Part shown: positions 1 to 8,100 of the stretch, piece after piece
Layout of the letters: every line of letters begins with the position of its first letter
How positions within the stretch are numbered: position 1 is the stretch's first letter
Assembly: GCA_024680755.1 (NCBI GenBank)
Contig: JAILBT010000111.1
Span: 1-64,000 of the forward strand
Origin: Prevotella sp.
GTDB lineage: Bacteria; Bacteroidota; Bacteroidia; Bacteroidales; Bacteroidaceae
DNA length: 64,000 bases
Reading direction: 5' to 3'
The notes under the pieces: model-generated
The model's database searches: none
Told to the model about the DNA's origin: nothing
What the model saw: only the letters and a program-made list of their open reading frames with translations
Translations under genes and position numbers: made by a program

Positions 1-448
1 TGATGCGTTGGTTGATCCAAGCCTCGCTATACCCCAGGCGCCTGTAGTCGGCTATGGCTTGGTCAATGCTCAGTTCAGGGTCTTGCATCTGGTCAAGGCG
101 CTGTCTGGCCACCAGTGCCATCCACTGCTTGAAGGGCTCGGCCTTGGGCGAAGGAACAGACTGAATGATACGGAAAAGCTGCTCGGTATCAGCCACATCC
201 GTCAGACGCATTTTGCCGTCGGCAGCGCGAAGTTTCAACTGGTGACAATTTGTCACCGTTTCATTTCCTTCCTCTTTCAGACGTTGTTTCAGTTTATTCC
301 AATACTTACGTGCTGTCAGTGCACCTTTACTATCAGTCAGCACCCCACATACATCCACTACAGAGAAGTACCACTTCTCCTGCTCGTCGTCCCACACGGT
401 GCGCACCTTGCGCTCCTCGAACAGTTGTATCGCTTGTTTCTTGGTCAT
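1..448 (-). CDS. Bro-N / DinD-like protein, 3' end beyond window
   Basis: The reverse strand is open from ATG at 448 to the window edge (149 codons), beginning MTKKQAIQLFEERKVRTVWD. The pattern W-D-D-E-x-E-x-W-Y-F-S-V-V-D-V near residues 19-33, followed by A-R-K-Y-W-N-K-L-K-x-R-L, is typical of the Bro-N domain found in phage antirepressors and in DinD-type proteins. A later stretch, A-E-P-F-K-Q-W-M-A-L-V-A-R-Q-R-L-D, fits the Bacteroidetes relatives, which usually reach about 280 residues, so roughly half the gene is missing. The likely role is DNA-linked regulation or a damage response, but the exact function is unknown. A -7 box (TAATTTTG on the reverse strand, 525-532) lies about 75 bp upstream. 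This is accessory rather than housekeeping content. Confidence 0.75.
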   Translation of the reverse strand, partial: MTKKQAIQLFEERKVRTVWDDEQEKWYFSVVDVCGVLTDSKGALTARKYWNKLKQRLKEEGNETVTNCHQLKLRAADGKMRLTDVADTEQLFRIIQSVPSPKAEPFKQWMALVARQRLDQMQDPELSIDQAIADYRRLGYSEAWINQRI

Positions 449-524
449 CGTTTTAAGCGTATCTTAAGTAGGTAACACTGAAATCACCCCCAGATGATCT
501 CTGTATTTCTTACCCTTGAATTTG

Positions 525-532
525 CAAAATTA
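525..532 (-). promoter_or_regulatory. -7 promoter box of the Bro-N gene
   Basis: The reverse strand reads TAATTTTG, matching the Bacteroidetes -7 consensus TAnnTTTG, and is followed by G-C as in other promoters of this window. Confidence 0.5.
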
Positions 533-676
533 CAAAAATTTTCCGAGACCACCGCAAGCGGGTATGGGTTTTTACACATTATTAATAGTAATGACACAGG
601 AGTTGACCTTAAAAAATCCCGATTCCCTTGCACACCTCGCGAAATCTTTTGTAGGCCGTCAATGTGTCAAGTGCCA

Positions 677-736
677 GGCAATGCCGCCAGTGCGGATGGG
701 CAATGCCGCCAGTGCGGATGGGCAATGCCGCCAGTG
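677..736. repeat. 22-bp tandem array, about 2.7 copies
   Basis: The unit GGCAATGCCGCCAGTGCGGA plus TG occurs exactly at 677-698 and 699-720, then as a 16-base partial copy at 721-736. There are no spacers, so it is not a CRISPR. A longer array with the same 22-bp period but different units lies at 4748-4901. Confidence 0.9.
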
Positions 737-779
737 TAGGGGCAGGCCCCGTGCCAGCCCGATGGCCCGTCAGGGCCAG
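735..779. repeat. Dispersed GC-rich segment, copy 1
   Basis: GTAGGGGCAGGCCCCGTGCC followed by AGCCCGATGGCCCGTCAGGGC closely matches 4468-4516, and its first half matches again near 4922-4946. Each copy contains a GCCC...GGGC stem. It behaves like an interspersed palindromic element. Confidence 0.65.
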
Positions 780-909
780 TGTGCCTTTTATTTTAAGACA
801 ACACAAACAACCCGAACAACTTCTTAGGAAGAGATAAAACAGGGACAACATCCTGGGCGCAAGCGCCCATCCGCAACAACGCATCGGTGGTACGCGGTTT
901 GATCAGAAT

Positions 910-1029
910 GGAGTTGAGGAGTTGGGGAGTTGAGGAGTTGAGGAGTTGAGGAGTTGGGGAGTTGAGGAGTGGGGAAGTTGGGGAGGGGGGGAGTTGGGGA
1001 GGTGGGGGGTTGGGGAGAGGAGGAGTTGT
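910..1029. repeat. 8-bp tandem array (GGAGTTGA)n
   Basis: About fifteen copies of GGAGTTGA and variants (GGAGTTGG, GGAGGTGG, GAAGTTGG) run without interruption. It becomes more G-rich toward the right end. It lies 200 bp upstream of the amidase promoter. Confidence 0.9.
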
Positions 1030-1225
1030 TTACTTTTTTCGATTTTTCCGTCAGTTTAGGCAATATGCCTGACCGTTGCAGACACGATAGGTATAAGCTA
1101 TCTGACGTATGAGCTGTAAGACCCGCTCACTGGGTGTGGTTTCTTCTTGAGTAAAAATGTTCATAGGCAACCAGTGGTTTTTTATGTGTTCATATATGGT
1201 TAACGCAGCAACACAACTTTTATTT

Positions 1226-1233
1226 TACCTTTG
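1226..1233 (+). promoter_or_regulatory. -7 promoter box of the amidase-MCE pair
   Basis: TACCTTTG is an exact match to TAnnTTTG. It lies about 64 bp upstream of the chosen ATG at 1297. A weaker variant, TAATTTCG, is nearer the gene at 1280-1287. Confidence 0.55.
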
Positions 1234-1296
1234 TCAAGATATTTCTGCACCCTTTTTTTGTCGTTACGCAGAAAATATGTAATTTCGCGGCCGAAT

Positions 1297-2517
1297 ATGC
1301 ACAAAATCCTTAGACTCACCCTAACGCTGCTACTGATGGCGTGGCTGACAGGCACCATGCAGGCACGCCAGAGCTATACCCTGGTCATCGACGCCGGCCA
1401 CGGCGGCCACGACTCGGGTGCCAAAGGCGCGTTCTCGAAAGAGAAGGACATCAACCTGAAGGTGGCGCTGGTCTTCGGCAGGATGGTTGAGCAGCACTGC
1501 CCCGACGTGAAGGTGATATACACGCGCAAGACAGACGTGTTCGTGCCGCTCATACGGCGCGCCGAGATAGCCAACAAGAACCACGCCGACGTGTTCATCT
1601 CCATACACACCAACGCCATAGCAGGCCGCAAGCAGCTGCGCGGACTGGAGACATACACCATGGGCCTCAGACGCTCAGACGAGAAGCTGAGCGCAGCTCA
1701 AAGGGAGAACGACGTCATTCTGCTTGAGAAGGACTACCAGCAGCACTATGCCGGCTACGACCCGCGCTCGCCCGAGAGCCAGATCATGTTCGAGTTCATC
1801 AACGACCAGAACATGGAGGAGAGCGTCCGCCTGGCCAAGATGATTCAGCAGTGCGTGTGCAGCACGGCCGGCCGGCCCGACAAGGGCGTCAAGCAAGATG
1901 CCTTCCTCGTGCTGCGCGAGACGTCGATGCCCGCCTGTCTGGTAGAGCTGGGATATATCACCACGCCCGCAGAAGAGCGCATCCTCAACGACAAGGCCAA
2001 CATCACAGCCATAGGCAAGGGACTGTATCAAGCCTTCAGACAGTATAAGGAGAAGCGGCCCGTGGCCCTGCCCAAAGACAGCACCCCAAAGCCGGAGGCC
2101 GACGAGCCCGGCCAAGCAGGCGCGAAGGCACCAGCCGCGCCCATAGCCGATACGGACACAGCCCCAGCCACCGTGGACAAGGAGCAAGCCGACACAGAAG
2201 GACAGCCGCGACAGGAGCCTGCAGCCACGACAGGACAAACCGACCCACGACCCGTGTTCAAGGTGCAGATAAGAATGAGCGACCGCAGGCTGCGTGAGAA
2301 CCACCCCAGCTTCAAAGGGCTGAAGGGCATACAATGCTACCGCGAGGGCAAGGCATACAAATACACCTGCGGCGAGAGCACCGACTACCAAGAGATGTTG
2401 CGACTGCGACGCAAGTTGGCAAAGCAATTCCCACAGGCTTTCATCGTGGCCTTCATGGACGGACAACGAATGGAGCTGGACAAAGCCATACGCCTGTGGA
2501 GAGCCAAACGAGACTGA
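1297..2517 (+). CDS. N-acetylmuramoyl-L-alanine amidase with SPOR-like tail
   Basis: This is a periplasmic Zn amidase that cleaves the MurNAc-L-alanine bond of peptidoglycan during cell separation. I chose the ATG at 1297 because it begins a clear signal peptide (MHKILRLTLTLLLMAWLTGT, cut near residue 23-25); the frame is open to an earlier start at 1231 that would bury it. The Amidase_3 domain covers residues about 27-245, with metal ligands visible as H35 (DAGHGG), E49 and H104 (SIHTNA) and the catalytic Glu in LVELGYI (E217). A Pro/Ala/Glu-rich linker (about 250-320) leads to a C-terminal module resembling a SPOR peptidoglycan-binding domain. The protein has 406 residues. It is followed after 47 bp by an MCE gene, a pairing usual in Bacteroidetes. 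Confidence 0.9.
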   Translation: MHKILRLTLTLLLMAWLTGTMQARQSYTLVIDAGHGGHDSGAKGAFSKEKDINLKVALVFGRMVEQHCPDVKVIYTRKTDVFVPLIRRAEIANKNHADVFISIHTNAIAGRKQLRGLETYTMGLRRSDEKLSAAQRENDVILLEKDYQQHYAGYDPRSPESQIMFEFINDQNMEESVRLAKMIQQCVCSTAGRPDKGVKQDAFLVLRETSMPACLVELGYITTPAEERILNDKANITAIGKGLYQAFRQYKEKRPVALPKDSTPKPEADEPGQAGAKAPAAPIADTDTAPATVDKEQADTEGQPRQEPAATTGQTDPRPVFKVQIRMSDRRLRENHPSFKGLKGIQCYREGKAYKYTCGESTDYQEMLRLRRKLAKQFPQAFIVAFMDGQRMELDKAIRLWRAKRD

Positions 2518-2564
2518 AAACCCGTATAGTAACGTAGAATATTTCTTAAATTACAGTATTTTCT

Positions 2565-3467
2565 ATGAAGTCCATCTTCACCAAAGAAATAAAAGTGGCC
2601 TTCACCGCCGTCGTCGGACTGCTGGTGCTCTTCTTCGGCCTGCAGTTTCTGAAAGGCCTGTCGGTGAAAAAAGGTGCGTCCTACACCGTGGTGTTCACCG
2701 ACGTAAACGGACTGTCGCAGGGCAACCCCATCTATTGCAACGGCTACAAGGTGGGAACGGTGCTCGACGTCCACTACGACTTCAACGACATGACGCGCAT
2801 ACCCGTCACCTTCGGCCTTAACCCGCAGCTGAACGTGCCCGCCGGCAGCTATGCCGAGGTGGAGACCGACATGATGGGCAACGTGAAGATACTGCTCCAC
2901 ATGGGTCCCAACCCGCTGGCTCTGCTCCACCCCGGCGACACGCTGATGGGCCGCCAGGCATCGGGCCTGATGGACAAGGCCGCCGGCATGGTGCCACAGA
3001 TAGAACAGATGTTGCCCAAGCTGGACAGCATACTGACCGCTGTAAACACCCTGATGAACGACCCGGCCCTCAGAAGCGCCCTGCACAATGTCGATGCCAC
3101 CACACAGCAGCTCAACGCCACCACCACACAGCTGGCACAGCTCAGCCGCGAGCTGAACAGGCAGGTGCCCGCCATCATGCAGCACGCCGACGGCACGCTG
3201 GCCAACACCGAGCAGCTGACAGCCCGCCTGAACACAATAGACGTCAGCGGCACTATGGCCAGCGTGCAGCGCACGCTGAACAATGTGGAGCAGATGACGG
3301 CTGCCATCAACAGCCGCGAAGGCACGCTGGGACTGCTGTTGCACGACACGTCGCTCTACGACAACATGAACAACACCATGAAAGATGCCGACGCGCTGAT
3401 GCAGGACCTAAAGCTCAATCCCAAGCGCTATGTGCATTTCTCTGTCTTCGGAAAAAAGGCAAAGTGA
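2565..3467 (+). CDS. MlaD-family MCE lipid-transport protein
   Basis: This 300-residue protein has one N-terminal membrane segment (about 10-29) and an MCE domain (about 37-115) with the typical VVFTDVNGLSQGNPIYCNGY and V-G-x-V stretches. A long helical C-terminal part, rich in T-Q-L and N-N-V-E-Q, follows (about 135-285). MlaD-like proteins form rings in the inner membrane that carry phospholipids between membranes together with an ABC transporter (MlaE/MlaF). No transporter subunits lie nearby in the window. It lies 47 bp after the amidase and is probably co-transcribed with it. Confidence 0.88.
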   Translation: MKSIFTKEIKVAFTAVVGLLVLFFGLQFLKGLSVKKGASYTVVFTDVNGLSQGNPIYCNGYKVGTVLDVHYDFNDMTRIPVTFGLNPQLNVPAGSYAEVETDMMGNVKILLHMGPNPLALLHPGDTLMGRQASGLMDKAAGMVPQIEQMLPKLDSILTAVNTLMNDPALRSALHNVDATTQQLNATTTQLAQLSRELNRQVPAIMQHADGTLANTEQLTARLNTIDVSGTMASVQRTLNNVEQMTAAINSREGTLGLLLHDTSLYDNMNNTMKDADALMQDLKLNPKRYVHFSVFGKKAK

Positions 3468-3473
3468 CAAAGC

Positions 3474-3519
3474 ACATTAAACATTAAACATTAAACATTA
3501 AACATTAAACATTAAACAA
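3474..3519. repeat. 8-bp tandem array (ATTAAACA)n
   Basis: Five to six consecutive ATTAAACA units lie directly after the MCE stop codon. The same unit recurs at 33785-33865. Confidence 0.9.
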
Positions 3520-3618
3520 TTCAAGTTTCGCAAACATGAATGTACCGTGCACAAACGCCCTGAAAGGGCAACGAGCGGCCAGCCCAGGGCGTGCCTTTCG
3601 GAGTTTGCGAAACTTGAA
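3520..3618. mobile_element. 99-bp MITE-like element
   Basis: Perfect 16-bp inverted repeats bound the element: TTCAAGTTTCGCAAAC at 3520-3535 and its complement at 3603-3618. Both sides carry the same 7-mer TAAACAA (3513-3519 and 3619-3625), which could be a target-site duplication. The left copy, however, lies within an ATTAAACA array and might arise by chance. The inside holds GCCCTGAAAGGGC and an ACGCCCTG/CAGGGCGT stem, related to the GC-rich segments at 4468-4640. There is no coding capacity, so it would be a non-autonomous element. Confidence 0.5.
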
Positions 3619-3636
3619 TAAACAATAAAAATTAAG

Positions 3637-3741
3637 AATTAAGAATTAACTGCTGTCGTAGTAATTCTTAATTCTTAATTTTTAATTCTTAATTTTTAAT
3701 TCTTAATTTTTAATTCTTAATTTTTAATTCTTAATTTTATC
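3637..3741. repeat. A/T inverted repeat and 14-bp array between convergent genes
   Basis: AATTAAGAATTAAGAATTA (3637-3655) is complementary to 3661-3679, giving a 19-bp perfect inverted repeat. It is followed by repeats of AATTCTTAATTTTT up to the greA stop. The hairpin with T-rich flanks sits between the convergent MCE and greA genes and could end transcription from both sides. Confidence 0.7.
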
Positions 3742-3746
3742 TAAGG

Positions 3747-4214
3747 TCAGGCCCGCGAGATTTTGTCCACGCGCAGCTTGATTATGCCCCGCGGAATCTT
3801 CACCTCCACGATGTCGCCCACCTTATGGTTCAGCAGTCCCTGCGCAATGGGGGTCTGTATGCTTATCTTCCCCTCCCTCAGGTTCGACTCATTCTCCGAC
3901 ACGATGGTGTATGTCATGTGGGCCTTGTTGGCCATGTTTGTCATCTCCACCTTGGTCAGTATCTGCACCTGATCGGTCGATAGTCGCGACGTATCGACTA
4001 TCTTTGCCTCCTGTATGGCTTTCTTCATCTGGTTGATCTTATCCTCCAGATGGGCCTGCGCCTCTTTGGCGGCTTCATACTCAGAGTTCTCGCTCAGGTC
4101 GCCCTTGTCGCGGGCCTCGGCGATGGCAGCGCTGGCCTTGGGCCGTTCCACGGCCTCCAGACGCTGCAGTTCGGCTATCATCTTGTCATAGCCTTCTTGC
4201 GACATGTATCCCAT
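3747..4214 (-). CDS. greA: Transcription elongation factor GreA
   Basis: GreA enters the secondary channel of RNA polymerase and stimulates cleavage of backtracked transcripts. The 155-residue protein has normal family length. The N-terminal coiled coil (about 5-75) carries the tip signature RDKGDLSENSEYEAAKEAQA with the acidic residues that reach the active site. The C-terminal FKBP-like domain contains I-S-I-x-T-P-I-A-Q-G-L-L and VGDIVEVKIPRG. The gene is alone, converging on the MCE gene, with a -7 box at 4342-4349 and a leader of about 120 nt. Confidence 0.96.
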   Translation of the reverse strand: MGYMSQEGYDKMIAELQRLEAVERPKASAAIAEARDKGDLSENSEYEAAKEAQAHLEDKINQMKKAIQEAKIVDTSRLSTDQVQILTKVEMTNMANKAHMTYTIVSENESNLREGKISIQTPIAQGLLNHKVGDIVEVKIPRGIIKLRVDKISRA

Positions 4215-4252
4215 TGTCTTTACTTTTTTGTTGTTTTAGTCAGTTAGCGCTT

Positions 4253-4333
4253 CTACTTGAGGTAGAAAAACAAAAGACCGCCGTCGTCACTGATGACCAC
4301 GGCCTGCCCCTTGCCCACACCATGTAGGAACAT
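4253..4333 (-). CDS. Possible 26-codon leader peptide upstream of greA
   Basis: An ATG at 4333, just downstream of the -7 box at 4342-4349, opens a 26-codon frame beginning M-F-L-H-G-V-G-K-G-Q-A-V-V and ending in -L-L-F-F-Y-L-K, with its stop 38 bp before greA. It would be almost leaderless. The composition is protein-like, but I know no homologue. It may be a decayed gene end or chance. Confidence 0.2.
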   Translation of the reverse strand: MFLHGVGKGQAVVISDDGGLLFFYLK

Positions 4334-4341
4334 TTCAGACG

Positions 4342-4349
4342 CAAAGGTA
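4342..4349 (-). promoter_or_regulatory. -7 promoter box of greA
   Basis: The reverse strand reads TACCTTTG, an exact match to TAnnTTTG, 128 bp upstream of the greA ATG. Confidence 0.55.
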
Positions 4350-4467
4350 CGCCTTTTCTTTGAGACCACCAAATTTTAAGCCATTATTTTTCTTTCGCTC
4401 CGCGTTGGCCGCAGCTCAGACAAGCACGATGTGACGAATGTTTTCGCGCCGTAAGGTTGCTGACACC

Positions 4468-4640
4468 CAAAGTAGGGGCAGGCCCTGTGCCAGCCCGATT
4501 GCCCTGAAAGGGCAAAAGCGTTGCTCACAAATAATTCTTTTGCCCTTACAGGGCGTGGGCTACGCCGTCTATTACCCAGGGCGTTCTTGCCTTGCAAGCG
4601 ACCAGAGGTCGAGCGGCCCTGGGCTAACAGCTCATTGCCC
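4468..4640. repeat. Dispersed GC-rich palindromic segment, long copy
   Basis: GTAGGGGCAGGCCCTGTGCC and GCCCTGAAAGGGCAA match 735-779 and the core of the MITE-like element at 3550-3600. Further on, ACCCAGGGCG and GCGGCCCTGGGCTAA form complementary arms. It looks like several nested stems of one interspersed family. Confidence 0.6.
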
Positions 4641-4747
4641 CTTCGGGGCGCTATCGGATAATTGCGGATAATCATTAAAAAAATAACAGGAAAAGGCAGC
4701 CTGCCAATTCTCTGTCGTAAAGCAATGTCGTATCGGCGGTACAATAT

Positions 4748-4901
4748 AGGCCCCGCCAAGGTACAAAACAGGCCCCGTCAGGGTACAAAACAGGCCCCGT
4801 CAGGGTTTTTGCTTGTAGCCGAAAAGCCTTGCGCTTGTAGCCGAAAAGCCTTTCGCCTGTAAGCGAAAAGCCTTTCGCCTGTAGGCAAAAACCTTCGCTT
4901 G
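4748..4901. repeat. Seven 22-bp units in one phase, two unit types
   Basis: Three units of type A (AGGCCCCGTCAGGGTACAAA plus AC) start at 4748, 4770 and 4792. Four units of type B (TGTAGCCGAAAAGCCTTTCG plus CC) start at 4814, 4836, 4858 and 4880. The change of unit does not break the 22-bp phase, and no unique spacers separate the units. Confidence 0.9.
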
Positions 4902-5066
4902 CCCAGTGTAAGGCACTGCCGCAGTAGTGGCAGGCCCTGTGCCAGCGCCCAAACTGACATAAGTCATACGCACACAGGATGAATAATTTTGATTGATTTA
5001 AGTCAAAAAGGTGTCAACCGAACAATATTTTAGATGATTTTGTTTGGCTATTTCACAAAAACCCCA

Positions 5067-5074
5067 TACCTTTG
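5067..5074 (+). promoter_or_regulatory. -7 promoter box of a small RNA
   Basis: TACCTTTG at this site is followed 6-8 nt later by the conserved-looking RNA start and, 45 nt further on, by a terminator hairpin. Confidence 0.6.
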
Positions 5075-5079
5075 CACCG

Positions 5080-5145
5080 TGTTTTTCATAGTATTAGATT
5101 TAAGGTTAACAAAAGGTTGGGTCTCAGCGGAGACCCTTTTTTATT
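5080..5145 (+). ncRNA. Candidate Bacteroidales small RNA with terminator
   Basis: A promoter box, a 40-nt A/U-rich stretch containing GTTTTTCATAGTATTAGATT and AAGGTTAACAAAAGGTTGG, and a hairpin with a T-run form a complete short transcription unit. No open frame fits. I recall near-identical stretches in other Bacteroidales genomes; this may belong to a family such as the Bacteroidales-1 RNA motif, but I could not verify that. It converges on the mfd stop codon. Confidence 0.5.
5119..5145 (+). terminator. Rho-independent terminator of the small RNA
   Basis: GGGTCTC (5119-5125), loop AGCG and GAGACCC (5130-5136) form a perfect 7-bp stem followed by TTTTTTATTTT. Confidence 0.8.
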
Positions 5146-8100
5146 TTAGCTCTCCGCGTTCGCCATTTCCTTCATTATTTTCACGGCTGCCTCGACGGTA
5201 GGCACGTCGGTGACATACATCGAACGATGTCCGTTCTGCTCGCGCAGCTGGCAGCGTCGGGCGTTGCGTGCCACATAGCTGAGAATGTTGCCGAAGGTAT
5301 CGCTCTGGTAGAACGGACTGCTGTCGGCCTTCACGAAATAGAGGAACATACGCTGCTGCTTGAGCATGACCTGCTCGCAGCCCAAATGCTTTCCCAAGCG
5401 TCGCAGCACGACCACCTGCATCAGCTCCTCTGCCTGTGGCGGCACGGGGCCGAAGCGGTCCTCGAGCCGCTGGCGGTATGCCAGCAGCGCGTCGTCGGTC
5501 TCGATGTTGTCCAGTTCGCGGTAGAGCAGCATACGCTCTGAGTCGGTGGGCACATAGGTGTCAGGAAAATACATCTCCAGGTCGCTGTCCAGGGTGCAGT
5601 CGCTCACGAAGGCCGTCTGCCGGCTGAAGGGTGAGCGGTATGCCGCCGCTTCTGCTTCAGCATCTGCCCGTGACGCACGTCCGTTGCCGTGTTGGCTCTG
5701 CTGGCTGGCAGACCTTTCACCATTCGTTTTCAGACCTTCTTTGTCGCTCACCTCATTTCTGAGCTCGGTCATAGCCTCGTTCAGTATCTTCTGATACGTC
5801 TCGTAGCCCAGGTCAGAGATGAAGCCACTCTGCTCGGCCCCCAGCATGTTGCCGGCGCCGCGTATGTCCAGGTCTTGCATGGCGATGTGTATGCCCGAAC
5901 CCAGTCCGGAGAAATTCTCCAGCGCCTCCAGTCGTCTGCGGCTGTCCACGGGCAGCGCCGACAGCGGGGGTGCCAGCAGGTAGCAGAAGGCCTTGCGGTT
6001 GCCGCGGCCCACGCGTCCGCGCATCTGGTGCAGGTCAGACAGTCCGAAGTTATGCGCACCGTTGATGATGATGGTGTTGGCGTTGGGTATATCGATGCCG
6101 TTCTCGACGATGGTGGTCGAGAGCAGCACGTCGGAGTCGTGATTGGCAAAGTCGAGTATGACCTGCTCCAGCTCGGCCGGCGGCATCTGTCCGTGGCCGA
6201 TGGCCACGCGCGCATCGGGTACATATTTATTTATGAGCTCCTTCAGGTGTGGCAGGTCAGAGATACGGTTATTGACGAAATAGACCTGCCCGTTGCGCGA
6301 CAGCTCGAAGTTGACGGCCTCGGCGATGATATCGGCCGAGAAGATGTGTATCTCCGTCTGTATGGGATAGCGGTTTGGCGGTGGTGTCTGCATGACGCTC
6401 AGGTCGCGCGCCCCGACGAGCGAGAACTGCAGTGTGCGCGGTATGGGTGTGGCGCTCATGGTGAGCGTATCCACGTTGGTCTTCATCTGTCGCAGCTTCT
6501 CTTTGACGGCCACGCCGAACTTCTGTTCCTCGTCGATGATGAGTAGTCCCAGGTCGTGGAAGCGCACCGTCTTACCAATCAGCTTGTGCGTGCCTATCAG
6601 TATGTCTATCTTTCCCTCGGCCAGGTCGGCCAGCAGTTGCTTGGTCTGTCTGGTGCCCCGCGCCCTTGAGAGATACTCCACCCTGACGGGCATGTCGCGC
6701 AGGCGGCTGCTGAAGGTGCGGTAGTGCTGGTAGGCCAGCACCGTTGTCGGCACAAGCACGGCCGTCTGCTTGCCGTCGGTGGCAGCCTTGAAAGCGGCTC
6801 GCACGGCCACCTCCGTCTTGCCGAAGCCCACGTCGCCGCACACCAGCCGGTCCATTGGCCGCGGTCGCTCCATGTCGGCTTTCACGTCTTGCGTGGCCTT
6901 CATCTGGTCGGGAGTGTCCTCATAGAGGAACGACGCTTCGAGCGCCTGCTGCAAGTAGCCGTCGGGACTGTATGCGAAGCCGCGCTGCCGCTGCCGGCTG
7001 GCATACAGGCGTATCAGGTCGCGCGCAATGTCCTTGATGTGCTGCTTGGTGCGCTCCTTCATGCGCTCCCACTGTCCGGTGCCGAGTGTGCTCAGGCGCG
7101 GCGGCTGGCCACCCTCCTGCCCCTTGTATTTCGACACCTTGTGCAGAGCGTGTATGCTGACATAGATGGCGTCGCCCCGCTGATAGACAATCTTGATCAT
7201 CTCCTGATAGGCTGTGGTCTGCCCTGCCCCACCCGCCGGCCGCACTCCGGCCTGCGGTATCGGCAGGCGCACCAGTCCGCCGAAGCGTCCTATGCCGTGG
7301 TCGATGTGCACGATGTAGTCGCCGGGTTCAAACTGCTGCAGCTCCTTCAGCGTGAGTGCCACCTTGCCGCTGCGGGCGTGCTCGCTGCGCAGGCTGTACT
7401 TGTGGAAGCGGTCGAAGATCTGATGGTCGGTGAAAGCGCACGCCCGGGCATCGTCGCAGACGAAGCCCTCGTGCAGCGTGCTGTCGATGGGCTGAAAGGC
7501 GATGTCGCCCGTTCCTTTCTGCTTCAGCTCGTCACTCTCGAGTATCTCTTTGAGTCGCTCCTGCTGCTTGCGGCTGTCGGCCAGTATGTATATGTCGTAG
7601 CCGCGCAGACGGTAGTCGTCGAGCGTCTTGGCCAGCAGCTCAAAATTCTTATGGAACAGTGGCTGCGGAGCTGTCGAGAAGGCTATTGCCGTCGTGCTTC
7701 GTCCCGGTGTCTGCGGCTTTATGGCCTCTGCCGCCGTCAGCTCTATATGTCGCAGTCGGGCCACGTCCTGATTCCATTGTCCGGGCTGGATGAGCTGGCT
7801 CTCGGCCCGCATGGCCTTCACCATCTCTGCCCTGTCCACCTCGGGTGCGTCGGCCAGGCGCTCCTCGATGGCCTGTGCCGAGAAGCCCTCGCGGTAGCAT
7901 CGCTCGACGACGTCGGCCACATAGCGGAAGTTCTTCGCCACCACCAGCGCTCCGTCGGGCAGGAAGGTCAGCAGCGACACCTTGTCTTGCCGTCCGGCCA
8001 TCTCGGGCACAATGTCCACCGCGTCGCGCTGTTCGCTCGAGAGCTGCGTCTCTACCTCGAACGAGCGGAGCGAGTCAACCTCGTTGCCGAAGAAGTCGAT

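Larger units (their letters stand above)
449..1296. other. Gene-free stretch with repeats
   Basis: I see no credible coding sequence in these roughly 850 bases. They hold the Bro-N promoter (525-532), a 22-bp tandem array (677-736), a dispersed GC-rich segment (735-779), an 8-bp G/T array (910-1029) and the amidase promoter (1226-1233). Short open frames across the arrays are products of repeat periodicity. Confidence 0.7.
4350..5145. other. Gene-free stretch dense in repeats
   Basis: No convincing gene is present in about 800 bases. The stretch holds a GC-rich palindromic segment (4468-4640), an in-phase 22-bp array (4748-4901), a third partial copy of the GTAGGGGCAGG segment (4922-4946) and a promoter-RNA-terminator unit (5067-5145). 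Confidence 0.7.

Noticed and set aside
824-1063. Reverse-strand frame rich in Pro/Thr/Ser/Leu
   Set aside because: It is a direct translation of the GGAGTTGA array and has no other content.
4376-4862. Three overlapping short frames in the repeat region
   Set aside because: They run across dispersed palindromes and the 22-bp array and have no protein-like conservation I recognise.
4748-4901. CRISPR array
   Set aside because: The 22-bp units are directly adjacent with no unique spacers, and no cas genes are in the window.
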